Below, piece by piece: positions 44,112 through 54,400 of a stretch of DNA of 64,000 nucleotides (position 1 is the stretch's first letter; the number at the start of each line of letters is the position of its first letter). The stretch is from Pseudoalteromonas ulvae UL12. Lineage in GTDB: Bacteria; Pseudomonadota; Gammaproteobacteria; Enterobacterales; Alteromonadaceae. The stretch lies in NCBI RefSeq assembly GCF_014925405.1, contig NZ_AQHJ01000034.1, forward strand, positions 268,751 to 332,750, given 5' to 3'. The position numbers and the translations under genes are program-made. The notes beneath the pieces are model-generated. The model worked only from the letters and a program-made list of their open reading frames with translations. It ran no database searches and was not told where the DNA came from.

Positions 44112-45368
44112 ATGTTAGAACGCAGCATGAACATCGCAGATTTTGATCCAGAGTTATTTGAAGCTATTAATAAAGAAACTGCTCGCCAAGAAGAGCATAT
44201 TGAACTGATCGCTTCAGAAAACTACTGTAGCCCACGCGTTTTAGAGGCTCAAGGCTCTCAACTTACTAACAAATATGCAGAAGGTTACCCTGGTAAGCGT
44301 TACTATGGTGGTTGTGAGCATGTTGACGTTGTTGAGCAGTTAGCGATTGATCGCGCAAATGAGTTATTTGGTACTGATTACGCAAACGTTCAGCCGCATG
44401 CTGGTTCTCAAGCAAATGCTGCAGTATTCCAAGCATTGTTACAGCCACACGATACCGTATTGGGTATGAGCTTAGCCCATGGCGGTCACTTAACTCATGG
44501 TTCTCATGTTAACTTTTCAGGTAAAACATACAATGCGATTCAGTATGGTTTAAATGAAGAAACAGGCGAAATCGATTACGCACAAGTTGAAGCGTTAGCG
44601 CTTGAGCACAAACCAAAAATGATTATTGCTGGTTTTTCTGCGTATTCAGGGATCGTTGATTGGGCTAAATTCCGCGAAATCGCTGATAAAGTCGATGCAT
44701 ATTTGTTTGTTGATATGGCTCACGTTGCAGGTCTGATTGCTGCGGGTGTATACCCAAGCCCAGTGCCACACGCACATGTTGTTTCAACAACAACTCATAA
44801 AACGTTAGCCGGCCCTCGTGGTGGTTTGATTATCTCTGCGTGTGGTGATCAAGAGATTTATAAAAAATTAAATAGTGCAGTGTTCCCTGGTGGCCAAGGT
44901 GGTCCTTTATGTCACATTATTGCAGCTAAAGCCGTCGCATTTAAAGAAGCGTTACAACCAGAGTTTAAAACGTATCAAGCTCAAGTTGTTAAAAATGCAC
45001 AAGCTATGGTTGAAGTGTTGCAAGAGCGTGGTTACAAAGTGGTATCAGGCAAAACAGATAACCACCTATTTTTGCTTGATTTGATCGATAAAGACATCAC
45101 AGGTAAAGATGCAGATGCAGCGTTAGGTAATGCAAACATTACTGTTAACAAAAATTCAGTGCCAAATGATCCACGTTCGCCATTTGTAACATCTGGTTTG
45201 CGTATTGGTTCACCTGCTATTACTCGTCGTGGTTTTAAAGAAGCAGAATCAAAAGAGCTAGCTGGCTGGATTTGTGATGTTCTTGACAACATTGAAGATG
45301 CGTCAGTTCAGGCACAAGTGAAAGAAAAAGTACAAGCAATTTGTAAGAAGTTACCTGTTTACGCATAA
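44112..45368 (+). CDS. glyA: Serine hydroxymethyltransferase
   Basis: A 418-residue PLP enzyme that interconverts serine and glycine with tetrahydrofolate, feeding one-carbon metabolism. The opening [19 protein letters not shown] and [21 protein letters not shown], and the PLP-lysine segment [16 protein letters not shown] are all present. The ATG at 44112 follows TAGGAGA by 4-5 nt and matches the family N-terminus; the longer frame from 44094 is rejected. Full length. A strong terminator lies 55 bp after the stop. Confidence 0.98.
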   Translation: MLERSMNIADFDPELFEAINKETARQEEHIELIASENYCSPRVLEAQGSQLTNKYAEGYPGKRYYGGCEHVDVVEQLAIDRANELFGTDYANVQPHAGSQANAAVFQALLQPHDTVLGMSLAHGGHLTHGSHVNFSGKTYNAIQYGLNEETGEIDYAQVEALALEHKPKMIIAGFSAYSGIVDWAKFREIADKVDAYLFVDMAHVAGLIAAGVYPSPVPHAHVVSTTTHKTLAGPRGGLIISACGDQEIYKKLNSAVFPGGQGGPLCHIIAAKAVAFKEALQPEFKTYQAQVVKNAQAMVEVLQERGYKVVSGKTDNHLFLLDLIDKDITGKDADAALGNANITVNKNSVPNDPRSPFVTSGLRIGSPAITRRGFKEAESKELAGWICDVLDNIEDASVQAQVKEKVQAICKKLPVYA

Positions 45369-45422
45369 TTGTTTCTTGCAAAATTAATTTAGCTCACAAG
45401 CTAACTATTTTTTGCTATGATA

Positions 45423-45449
45423 AGGCCGCTTTTTAAAGCGGCTTTTTTT
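45423..45449 (+). terminator. Rho-independent terminator of glyA
   Basis: Stem GCCGCTTT (45425-45432) / AAAGCGGC (45435-45442) followed by seven T. Confidence 0.93.
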
Positions 45450-45520
45450 ATGTCAACGCCATGAAAGCACTTCGGTTTAGGTCTTGTGTTTCAATCTGCT
45501 TATTTGAACGGGAATTCAGA

Positions 45521-45970
45521 ATGTATTGTCCATTTTGTTCTGCAAAAGATACGAAAGTCATCGACTCGCGATTGGTGGGTGGTGGCCATCAGGTGCGTCG
45601 ACGTCGTGAGTGCATTGATTGTCATGAGCGATTTACTACATTTGAAGGGGCTGAATTGGTGATGCCTCGTGTTATTAAGCAAGATGGCAGCCGCGAACCT
45701 TTTAACGAAGATAAGTTGCTTAATGGCTTACATCGCGCCCTTGAAAAACGCCCTGTTAGTACAGAGCAAGTTGAAGAAGTCGTTCATCAAATTAAATCTC
45801 AACTTAGGGCAACGGGTGAGCGAGAAATATCCAGCCACATTGTCGGTGAATGTATTATGGAAGCACTGAAAAAGCTCGATAAAGTAGCGTATGTCCGATT
45901 TGCATCTGTTTATCGTTCCTTCGAAGATATTAAAGAATTTGGCGAAGAAATCGCCCGCTTAGGTGAATAA
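45521..45970 (+). CDS. nrdR: NrdR, transcriptional repressor of ribonucleotide reductase
   Basis: A 149-residue regulator, the usual length. An N-terminal zinc ribbon (CPFC then CIDC) is followed by RFTTFE and an ATP-cone domain ([20 protein letters not shown]). NrdR senses ATP/dATP and represses nrd operons by binding NrdR boxes. The ATG at 45521 begins MYCPFC, the family start, rather than 45461. It ends where ribD begins, and nrdR-ribD linkage is typical of gammaproteobacteria. Confidence 0.97.
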   Translation: MYCPFCSAKDTKVIDSRLVGGGHQVRRRRECIDCHERFTTFEGAELVMPRVIKQDGSREPFNEDKLLNGLHRALEKRPVSTEQVEEVVHQIKSQLRATGEREISSHIVGECIMEALKKLDKVAYVRFASVYRSFEDIKEFGEEIARLGE

Positions 45971-45971
45971 C

Positions 45972-47090
45972 GTGAGCCAATTCACAGCCCAAGATCATCA
46001 TTATATGACGCTGGCGATTAATCTTGCCGCCAATGGAATGTACACCACAACACCAAACCCCAATGTTGGCTGCGTGTTAGTCAACAATGGTGAAATTGTC
46101 GGCCAGGGGTACCATAAAAAAGCAGGCGAAGGCCATGCCGAAGTCAATGCCCTTGCCGAAGCACAAGATAAAGCTCAAGGGGCGGTTGCGTATGTGACTT
46201 TAGAGCCTTGCTCCCATACGGGGCGCACAGGTCCGTGCGCTGTTGCATTAGTCGAGGCGGGTGTGTCCAAAGTCATTGCAGCGATGGTCGACCCTAACCC
46301 TGCAGTCAGCGGTAAAGGGCTCGCTATTTTAAATCAAGCGGGCATAGAAACGGCGTTTGGTTTGATGCAAACGCAAGCAGAAGCGCTGAACCGTGGTTTT
46401 TTAAAACGAATGCGTACAGGCATGCCTTTTATTCAGTGCAAATTAGCCGCTAGTTTAGATGGTAAAACGGCATTAAAAAATGGTGCCAGCAAGTGGATTA
46501 CCGGACCGCAAGCTCGGGCGCAGGTGCAAGACTATCGAGCAAAAAGTTGTGCGATTCTAACCGGTGCCGACACGATACTCGTTGATAATGCAAAGATGAA
46601 TGTGCGCTATGCTGAGTTGCTCGAACCGCCTTTCCCTGCTGAGCAGTTACGACAACCAATCCGCGTTGTGGTTGACTCAAAACACCGCTTAACGCCTGAT
46701 TTGGCTTTTTTTCAAATCAACAGTCCAATTATCATTCTGACCACAGAGCTTGAAAATAACCATCATTGGCCGCATTACGTTCAGCATCTGGTTGTCAAAG
46801 AGTTAAATGGATTTGTTGACTTGACGGATGCGTGTCAGCAACTTGGGAAATTAGGGGTGAATCAGCTTTGGTTAGAAGCAGGCCATACTTTGGCTGGTAA
46901 ATTTGCCGAATTAGCCTTGGTTGATGAGTTTATTTTTTATCTTGCACCAAAATTAATAGGTGCCAGTGGACAAAGCCTTTTACAGCTTCCCGTGTTAGAA
47001 TCTATGGATCAGGTTTATGATTTGGCCATTGATGAAGTGAGCCTTATAGACTCAGATCTTAAAATTATTGCGTCTCCAAAAAGAGTATGA
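45972..47090 (+). CDS. ribD: RibD, bifunctional riboflavin deaminase/reductase
   Basis: A 372-residue bifunctional enzyme that deaminates and reduces the pyrimidine intermediate in riboflavin synthesis. The deaminase zinc site is GHAEVNAL and EPCSHTGRTGPC. The reductase domain starts near QCKLAASLDGKTALKNGASKWITG. The GTG at 45972 has AGGTG 6 nt upstream and is preferred over the GTG at 45963, which would overlap the nrdR stop by 8 bp. Followed 9 bp later by ribE. Part of the nrdR-rib-nusB cluster. Confidence 0.96.
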   Translation: MSQFTAQDHHYMTLAINLAANGMYTTTPNPNVGCVLVNNGEIVGQGYHKKAGEGHAEVNALAEAQDKAQGAVAYVTLEPCSHTGRTGPCAVALVEAGVSKVIAAMVDPNPAVSGKGLAILNQAGIETAFGLMQTQAEALNRGFLKRMRTGMPFIQCKLAASLDGKTALKNGASKWITGPQARAQVQDYRAKSCAILTGADTILVDNAKMNVRYAELLEPPFPAEQLRQPIRVVVDSKHRLTPDLAFFQINSPIIILTTELENNHHWPHYVQHLVVKELNGFVDLTDACQQLGKLGVNQLWLEAGHTLAGKFAELALVDEFIFYLAPKLIGASGQSLLQLPVLESMDQVYDLAIDEVSLIDSDLKIIASPKRV

Positions 47091-47099
47091 AAGAACTAA

Positions 47100-47762
47100 A
47101 TGTTTACAGGAATTATTGAGGCCGTAGGCCAGTTAACCACTTTACAAAAAGTGGGAGGTGATCTCAGTGTGACTGTGACCAGTACTGAGCTTGATTTAAG
47201 CGACGTTAAACTCGGTGATAGCATCGCCACAAATGGGGTGTGCTTAACAGTCGTAAAACTTAAAAGTGATGGTTTTGTTGCTGATGTTTCTCATGAGACT
47301 TTAAGTTTAACTGGGTTTGCTGAGTACAAAGTAGGTCAGAAAGTGAATTTAGAAAAAGCCCTGACTCCTACATCTCGTTTAGGAGGACATTTAGTATCGG
47401 GGCACATTGATGGCATTGCAACGGTTGTCGCGATTGAACAAAATGCCCGTGCCACCGATTATTGGCTAAGTGCCCCTCATGGATTATTAAAATACATTCC
47501 GTACAAAGGTTCGGTGTGTATTGATGGGATTAGTTTAACAGTCAATGGGATTGAACAAGATCGCTTTAAGCTAACGATTGTGCCACATACAGCGCAACAA
47601 ACGACTATTGTTGACTTTAGAGTTGGCAGTCAGGTGAATTTAGAAGTGGATCAACTTGCTCGTTATATGGAACGCCTGCTCAGTTCGGGTGCGAATGAGC
47701 AAACACAAACCAGTAATGTCTCAATGGACTTATTAGCTCAAGCGGGTTTTATAAAGTCTTAA
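47100..47762 (+). CDS. ribE: Riboflavin synthase alpha subunit
   Basis: A 220-residue protein opening MFTGIIEAVGQL with two tandem lumazine-binding halves; GDSIATNGVCLTV and GSVCIDGISLTVNG are the repeated segments. It dismutates two lumazines to riboflavin. Starts 9 bp after ribD. Naming differs between species (ribE or ribC). Confidence 0.96.
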   Translation: MFTGIIEAVGQLTTLQKVGGDLSVTVTSTELDLSDVKLGDSIATNGVCLTVVKLKSDGFVADVSHETLSLTGFAEYKVGQKVNLEKALTPTSRLGGHLVSGHIDGIATVVAIEQNARATDYWLSAPHGLLKYIPYKGSVCIDGISLTVNGIEQDRFKLTIVPHTAQQTTIVDFRVGSQVNLEVDQLARYMERLLSSGANEQTQTSNVSMDLLAQAGFIKS

Positions 47763-47821
47763 ACATATTTTAACCTTAAATAGCCTGCTATTTAGATGAC
47801 AACAGCAAAAGCGAGTATGCA

Positions 47822-48931
47822 ATGAAACTCAACAGCGCAGCAGAAATTATTGATGATATCCGTGCCGGTAAAATGGTTATCTTGATGGATGATGAAGATC
47901 GAGAAAATGAAGGCGATTTAATTATGGCTGCCGAGCACATCAGTGCCGAAGCAATCAATTTTATGGCGACATATGGACGTGGATTAATTTGTTTGACGTT
48001 GACACAAGAACGTTGTCAGCAGCTTGATTTACCTTTAATGGTACGTAACAACGGTGCACAGTTCTCGACTAACTTCACCATGTCTATTGAAGCTGCAAAA
48101 GGGGTCACAACCGGAATATCAGCTGCCGATCGTGCGCGAACTGTTCAAGCTGCTGTTGCCAAAGGTGCAGTCCCTGCAGATATCGTTCAGCCGGGTCATA
48201 TTTTTCCAATTATGGCGCAGCCGGGGGGCGTTTTGACCCGTGCTGGGCACACTGAGGCGGGTTGTGATTTAGCGCGTTTAGCAGGTTGTGAACCATCGTC
48301 TGTGATTGTAGAGATTTTAAACCCTGATGGCACCATGGCACGACGCCCTGATTTAGAAATTGTCGCCAAAGAGCACGGTATTAAAATTGGTACTATCGCT
48401 GATTTAATTGAATACCGTAATTTGAATGAAGCGACCATTGAGCGAGTTGCAACCTGCAAACTCCCCACAGAGCATGGTGATTTTGATTTAGTTACTTATA
48501 AAGATACCATTGATGGTCAGCTTCATTATGCATTAGTTAAAGGCAGTGTGAATTCAGATGAAGCAACTTTAGTAAGGGTTCACTTACAAAGTACTTTTAA
48601 CGATATTTTACTTTCTGATCGTGTTGCAGATCGCAGCTGGACACTCAGTCATGCAATGCAACGTGTTGCTCAAGAAAATGGCGTAGTGGTTATTTTAGGT
48701 AAGCAAGAAACGTCAGAAGAGCTTGAATCAATTGTGAAAGCATTTGAAGCACAAGATAAAGGCGAATCCACTCAGTTACGTAAATTCCAAGGGACATCAC
48801 GCACTGTGGGTGTCGGTTCTCAGATTTTGGCGGATTTAGGTATTCATAAAATGCGTTTAATGAGTTTACCGAAAAAATACCATGCAATTTCAGGGTTTGG
48901 CTTAGAAGTGGTGGAATACGTCGAACCATAA
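47822..48931 (+). CDS. ribB: DHBP synthase with degenerate GTP cyclohydrolase II-like half
   Basis: A 369-residue protein. The first 200 residues are 3,4-dihydroxy-2-butanone 4-phosphate synthase: [18 protein letters not shown] and [16 protein letters not shown]. The rest aligns with GTP cyclohydrolase II in outline ([34 protein letters not shown]), but the zinc-binding CDCG cysteines are missing, so this half is unlikely to hydrolyse GTP. Such RibBX-like fusions are known in gammaproteobacteria with a separate ribA. The 59-bp gap before it is too short for an FMN riboswitch. Confidence 0.92.
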   Translation: MKLNSAAEIIDDIRAGKMVILMDDEDRENEGDLIMAAEHISAEAINFMATYGRGLICLTLTQERCQQLDLPLMVRNNGAQFSTNFTMSIEAAKGVTTGISAADRARTVQAAVAKGAVPADIVQPGHIFPIMAQPGGVLTRAGHTEAGCDLARLAGCEPSSVIVEILNPDGTMARRPDLEIVAKEHGIKIGTIADLIEYRNLNEATIERVATCKLPTEHGDFDLVTYKDTIDGQLHYALVKGSVNSDEATLVRVHLQSTFNDILLSDRVADRSWTLSHAMQRVAQENGVVVILGKQETSEELESIVKAFEAQDKGESTQLRKFQGTSRTVGVGSQILADLGIHKMRLMSLPKKYHAISGFGLEVVEYVEP

Positions 48932-48946
48932 TTTACTAAAAAAGAG

Positions 48947-48981
48947 AGCTCATTATTAACGCTAATAAAGTTGAGCTTTCT
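48947..48981 (+). terminator. Hairpin between ribB and ribH, possible weak terminator
   Basis: Nested arms AGCTCA/TGAGCT and TTATTA/TAATAA form a long stem across 48947-48977, then TTTCT. A second small dyad TGATGC/GCATCA (48988-49013) lies in the ribH leader. Neither resembles an FMN riboswitch. Confidence 0.45.
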
Positions 48982-49039
48982 ATGTTATGATGCGCGCCGA
49001 TTTTTGTGCATCAGATTAAAACCAGTTTAAGGGCTTCGG

Positions 49040-49504
49040 ATGAAAATTATTGAAGGTAACATGAATGCAACTGGCAAAAAATTTGCCATTGTCATCTCTC
49101 GTTTTAATAGCTTTATTGGTAGTAGCTTACTAGAAGGCGCTGTAGATACGTTAAAACGTACTGGTGGTGTAAATGATGACGATATCACCGTTGTCTATGT
49201 ACCCGGTGCAGTAGAATTACCCTTAGTTGCAAAGCGTGTTGCAGCTAAAAAAGAATATGATGCGATTATTGCGCTTGGCGTGGTAATTCGTGGTGGTACG
49301 CCGCACTTTGACCTTGTTGCTGGTGAATCAAACAAAGGGTTAGCTCAAGTATCACTTGAGTATGATATCCCAGTCGCTTTTGGTGTATTAACCACTGAAA
49401 GTATTGAACAAGCAATTGAACGAGCAGGCACCAAAATGGGTAACAAAGGCGGTGAAGCAGCCCTTGGTGCACTTGAAATGGTAAATGTTCTTGACCAAAT
49501 TTAA
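49040..49504 (+). CDS. ribH: 6,7-dimethyl-8-ribityllumazine synthase
   Basis: A 154-residue enzyme that condenses the two riboflavin precursors. [36 protein letters not shown] and [18 protein letters not shown] carry the substrate loops and the catalytic His. Normal length. Followed 9 bp later by nusB, the usual pairing. Confidence 0.97.
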   Translation: MKIIEGNMNATGKKFAIVISRFNSFIGSSLLEGAVDTLKRTGGVNDDDITVVYVPGAVELPLVAKRVAAKKEYDAIIALGVVIRGGTPHFDLVAGESNKGLAQVSLEYDIPVAFGVLTTESIEQAIERAGTKMGNKGGEAALGALEMVNVLDQI

Positions 49505-49513
49505 GGATTTGAT

Positions 49514-49924
49514 GTGAAACCTGCAGCAAGGCGTAAAGCCCGTATTTTAGCACTTCAAGCTATTTATTCATGGCAAGTAAGTGGTAACAATATTTCAAAT
49601 ATTGAACAGCAGATGCTACTTGAAAATGACATCACTAAAGTCGATGTTGAGTATTTTAAAGATTTAGCATGTGGTGTCGCTGTACAGCATAAAGTGCTAG
49701 ACGAAATTCTAGCTCCTCATTTAGCTCGTCCTTATGAAGATATCGATTTTGTGGAAAAAGCTATTTTGCGCTTATCAGCGTATGAGTTGAAATTCCGCGA
49801 AGATGTTCCTTATAAAGTTGCTATTAATGAGGGAATTGAGTTAGCTAAGATGTTTGGTGCTGAAGATAGCCATAAGTTTGTTAATGGTGTCTTAGATAAA
49901 GCAGTAAAAGAGCTTAGAGCTTAA
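49514..49924 (+). CDS. nusB: NusB, transcription antitermination factor
   Basis: A 136-residue helical protein ([18 protein letters not shown] start, [12 protein letters not shown] and [24 protein letters not shown] end). NusB with NusE binds boxA of rRNA leaders; a boxA-like element is present in the rrn leader at the end of this window. Start is a GTG at 49514. Confidence 0.96.
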   Translation: MKPAARRKARILALQAIYSWQVSGNNISNIEQQMLLENDITKVDVEYFKDLACGVAVQHKVLDEILAPHLARPYEDIDFVEKAILRLSAYELKFREDVPYKVAINEGIELAKMFGAEDSHKFVNGVLDKAVKELRA

Positions 49925-49936
49925 TTAATTAGAGGG

Positions 49937-49959
49937 AGCCGGCTTAGCCCGGCTTTTTT
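49937..49959 (+). terminator. Rho-independent terminator abutting thiL
   Basis: Stem AGCCGG (49937-49942) / CCGGCT (49949-49954), then T-run to 49959. The ATG of thiL is at 49964, four bases after the T-run, so thiL must depend on readthrough or an unseen promoter. Confidence 0.85.
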
Positions 49960-49963
49960 GTGT

Positions 49964-50932
49964 ATGCGTGAATTTGAATTAATAAGCCGATATTTCAAAG
50001 GCCGAGGCATCACTCGCAAAGATGTAAAGTTAGGAATTGGTGATGATGCGGCAGTGATGAATGTACCTGAAAACTGTCAATTAGTCGTCACTACAGATAC
50101 GCTTGTTGAAGGTGTTCACTTTTTTAAAGATATGTCGCCAAGAGCACTTGGTCATCGAGCGCTTGCCGTTAATTTAAGTGATCTGGCTGCCATGGGCGCA
50201 GAACCTGCTTGGATTTCTTTGGCATTAACTTTGCCCCATGCCGATATCGATTGGCTGGAAGAGTTTACCGCTGGTATGCATGAAATCGCAGAGTACTTTA
50301 ATGTACAAATTATCGGTGGCGATACGACTCAAGGCCCTCTTACAATCAGTATTTGTGCTAAAGGAACCGTGCCAAAAGATAAAGCGTTAACGCGTTCTGG
50401 CGCTAAAAATGGTGACTGGATCTATCTCTCTGGACCGTTAGGTGATGCAGGTCTTGCAATTGAAGCGCACAAAGGGCGTTTTGATGTGCGCCCTGAAAAC
50501 CTTGCTAAACTCAAACAACGTTTTGAATATCCAAATCCACGGGTAGCTGCAGGTCAGGTGTTACGTAACCTGGCGTCCTCGTGTATTGATATCTCTGATG
50601 GTTTACTTGCTGATTTAAAGCATATTTTATCGATGTCTATGGTGGGGGCGACCATCAATGTGGACAAAATACCGGTATCGCAGGCGTTGGCAGAGTCACT
50701 AACAGAAGATGAGCGCTGGCCATTTTTACTCGCCTATGGTGATGACTATGAGCTGTTGTTTACTGTGCCAGAAGATAAAAAAGGCATGCTTGATTTGAGT
50801 TTACGTCAATATGGTGTTGAAGCTGTATGTATTGGTCAAATCAAAGGCACAGAAGGACAGATTGAATTACTCAATCAAGGTGAAAAATTTACTTTTGTTG
50901 GTCAAGGCTATCAACATTTCGCTGAGGAATAG
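49964..50932 (+). CDS. thiL: ThiL, thiamine-monophosphate kinase
   Basis: A 322-residue AIR-synthase-fold kinase that makes thiamine pyrophosphate. GIGDDAAVM, TTDTLVEGVHF, NLSDLAAMGAEP, IGGDTTQG and DISDGLLADL are present. Starts at MREFELISRYF, as in other ThiL; the TTG at 49958 is rejected. Strikingly, no ribosome site is visible, since the upstream bases are the terminator T-run. Overlaps nothing; pgpA starts 2 bp after its stop. Confidence 0.95.
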   Translation: MREFELISRYFKGRGITRKDVKLGIGDDAAVMNVPENCQLVVTTDTLVEGVHFFKDMSPRALGHRALAVNLSDLAAMGAEPAWISLALTLPHADIDWLEEFTAGMHEIAEYFNVQIIGGDTTQGPLTISICAKGTVPKDKALTRSGAKNGDWIYLSGPLGDAGLAIEAHKGRFDVRPENLAKLKQRFEYPNPRVAAGQVLRNLASSCIDISDGLLADLKHILSMSMVGATINVDKIPVSQALAESLTEDERWPFLLAYGDDYELLFTVPEDKKGMLDLSLRQYGVEAVCIGQIKGTEGQIELLNQGEKFTFVGQGYQHFAEE

Positions 50933-50934
50933 TT

Positions 50935-51417
50935 TTGCAGCAAAAAATTGCATTTAACCTAAAAAAGCCGCATCAATTTTTGGCATTAGGTTTTGGTTTA
51001 GGGCTTGCTCCTAAAGCGCCCGGCACCTTTGGTACCTTAGCAGCCTTACCATTTATATTTGCCACGGCACAGGCTAGTTTAATGGTGCAAATAGCATTAG
51101 CTATTTTTATCAGCATAGTTGGCGTGTGGTTGTGCGCAAAAACCGCAAAGGATGTGCAAGTGCATGATCATCCTGCGATCGTGTGGGATGAAATAGCTGG
51201 TTTTTACATAACCATGATAGGCGCTGCGATTAGTTGGCAGTCATTACTCGTGGGTTTTGTGTTATTTAGATTTTTTGATATCTTAAAGCCTTGGCCTATC
51301 AAGTTACTTGATAAAAAGGTGAAAGGTGGTTTTGGTATTATGATTGATGATGTGCTTGCGGGGATTTTTTCATTAATTATTATTCAAGCCTTATTTAAAG
51401 TTGGTTACTTAATCTAA
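50935..51417 (+). CDS. pgpA: Phosphatidylglycerophosphatase A
   Basis: A 160-residue membrane enzyme with APKAPGTFGTLAALP and VWDEIAGF, the PgpA phosphatase signatures, and four hydrophobic segments. It dephosphorylates phosphatidylglycerophosphate. Starts with TTG at 50935 with GAGGAA upstream in the thiL 3' end. The thiL-pgpA order is conserved. Confidence 0.94.
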   Translation: MQQKIAFNLKKPHQFLALGFGLGLAPKAPGTFGTLAALPFIFATAQASLMVQIALAIFISIVGVWLCAKTAKDVQVHDHPAIVWDEIAGFYITMIGAAISWQSLLVGFVLFRFFDILKPWPIKLLDKKVKGGFGIMIDDVLAGIFSLIIIQALFKVGYLI

Positions 51418-51428
51418 AAGAGTCAAAC

Positions 51429-54400
51429 GTGCTTAGACTGCTCACTTTTATTTGCTTATGTATTTTTGCACACAGCGCTGTAGCAATTAATGATTATGTC
51501 GTTAAACAGTGGAGTACAAGTGACGGTCTAGCATCACAATCAGTAACGAGTATCGTTCAAGACAAACAAGGTTACATCTGGGTAGGCACTCAGTTTGGCT
51601 TAAGCCGATTTGATGGCATGAATTTTAGTAATTTCAGTACATCTAACTCGGACTTCCTGCAAAGCAACTCCATCACTAAGCTATTACTTGATCAACAAGG
51701 TTATCTGTGGATTGGCACTAAGCTTGGCTTGGTTCGTCTAAATCCAGATACCTTTGAATTCACCCAATATAATGTAAAAGGCGCGGTTCATGATTTATTA
51801 GCCGATGATGAAGGCCGGATCTGGATTGCGGCCAATGGCCTGTATTTTTATTTCAATGATGTGTTTATGCCTCTCAATCAATTGCTTGATAATAATCAAA
51901 CTATGGGTTGGCCAAATACAAACACATCTCGTGGGCAGCATCGCATTAGCCGAATTATTGGCTCGGTGAGTAAAATGGCGCTGTCGCCAGATGGGATATG
52001 GTTAGTTAATGATCGAACCTTACTGCGACTTTCTTATCAGTTGAGCTCTAAATCGGCGATTAAACTAGAAGTGTCAGCCACAATTAGCCTCCCTGAAAGC
52101 TTAGCGCAAACTCCTGTCACTGACTTAAGCTGGCTTGAAGGTAATTTATTCTTAGCATCTGAAGCTGGGGCATTTAAGCTCGATGTGGAAGATGAACTCA
52201 GACCGATTAATTTACCGCTCGCGATTAATAAAGCCACTTATAAAATCATGAGCGATCCTGATGGCGCGCTGTGGGTCTCTACTGAAGGACGGCTGTTATA
52301 CCGTGATACTTCGAGTGATTGGGAAGCTGTTGATGCCGCAGAGTTAGAGCAAACATGGTTCAGCGATATTATCCGTGACCGCCAAGATAATATTTGGCTT
52401 GGCAGCTCAAGCGATGGTTTATGGCAGGCTTATAAAGGTCAGGTCGAGCGTCATAGCACGTTTGCGGGTATCAAAGAACAAATAGAAGCCGTTACTCTCT
52501 CTGCTCGAGGCGAGCTTTGGGTCGCAAGTCGCTCTGGGGTTGGTTATTTTAATGATGATAATGAGTTTATCAATCAGATCCCTTATGAGAAGTTAGGAAA
52601 CGCCAAAGTCAGTACCTTGCACTTTCAGGGAAATCGATTATTCATAGGTACCTCTAAAAATGGTGCATTTTATTGGCAAAATGGTCAATTGAACCGAGTG
52701 CCCGGTAGGGCGCTGCGTTTTAATGGTGTCAATGCCATTGAGCCGAGTCCATTTGGATTGTGGTTTGGTACCGAGCGAGGGTTATTTCGCCAAGGCTTTG
52801 ATGGTGTCTTTAAATCATTTATTTATAATGCCAAGCTGGACAGTAAAAATATTACTTATTTGATTGATAAGGGTAGCGAAGTTTGGATTGGCACGACCAA
52901 AGGTGCATACCATTACAACGTAAATGGATTAAAGCAGTTAGGTCAATCATTAGCGCTTGAAGGGGCGAATGTCAGTAGTATTCTTGAAGCGCCGAATAAT
53001 ATTATGTTCATCGGCACGATCACTGATGGCTTGTTTTATCGGACTGCTGAAGGGGTTTGGCATCAACTCGATGCTTCAAAAGGCCTTCCTTATGGTGCAA
53101 TTTTAAGCCTTTATTATGATCAAACAATGGATCGAGTGTGGGTGAGTAACCTTAAGGGCGTGTATCGTATGCCTTTGTCTCAATTTTCAAGCCAAGTCGA
53201 AAATGTTCAAGTCGAGCTAGTCATTAACTCTCTAGACCGTAAATTTGACGGAAAGCTGAGCCAATGCTGCGCCGGAAAAGGGCAAAGTGCAGTGATGTCT
53301 ACTGGCTCATCACTATGGTACCCAAGCTTACAAGGCTTAGTCGCCATTCCTAAAAATATTGAATTATTTGGCGACACAGAGCTGTCGCCGATGATAGAAA
53401 GTATTTCTTCTGAGCAGGGAATAACGCCAGTTAATAACCAGCAAGAGACATTATCGCTCGATCAGCGAGATTTAACCATCAATTATACAGCAATTGATTT
53501 TTATGCGCCTAATAGCCTGGAGTTTAGGTACAAGCTGGTTAATTTTGACGATACATGGCGCATAGCCAATAAACGCAGAGAAGCCATTTATACCAATTTA
53601 CCCCCTGGAGTGTTTACGTTTGAACTCGAAGTAAAGCGACAAAGTATGACGTGGGATAACAGCGTGAAAACTCGTTTTACTTTTGAGATAGCCAAACGAT
53701 TTGATGAAACGGTTTATTTTCGCTTATTGATAGTGAGCTTGTTTATTTCTTTATTGTACGTTAGCTTTTTACTTTATCGCTCACAAGAAAGAAGAAAACA
53801 AGCTGAACTCGAAAAGCTCGTTGAAGCACGCACCCATGAGTTAACTGAAACAAATAGCAAGCTGAACCAAGCTAACTCACAACTTAAGCAAGTGAGTCAT
53901 TCAGATGAGCTTACAGGCCTAAGAAGCCGACGTTTTTTATTCGATCAATTGCCTAAAGATATTGAGCATTATCAACGAAATCGTCAAAGCCTTGAGGAGC
54001 AAGGGAAAGCACTGGCATTAGTGATTTTGAACTTGGATGATTTTAGTCGGATCAACGATGCCTACGGCCCTATTTCTGGAGATAGCTGCTTACAGCAAGT
54101 CGCCACCTTACTCAACAGTAAAACCCAAGGCTCAGATTATGTGGTGCGATGGAGTGGCGATGAGTTCTTACTGCTATTACGGGATATGCGCCGCAATGCG
54201 ATTGATGATTATGTGAAAAATTTGTGCCGTGCGATTTCAGAGCACCAATTTAAACTTCCAAATGGTAAGTCAATTCAACTTACGTCTTCGCTTGGTTGGG
54301 CTTTTTATCCTCTACCTTTAGTCGGTGGGCAAATTATTGGCTGGGAAACATCGATTAATTTAGCGGATCTTGCTTTACATAAAGTAAAAGAAAAAGGTCG

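Noticed and set aside
47763..47821. Possible FMN riboswitch before ribB
   Set aside because: The gap is only 59 bp and shows no riboswitch-like pairing.
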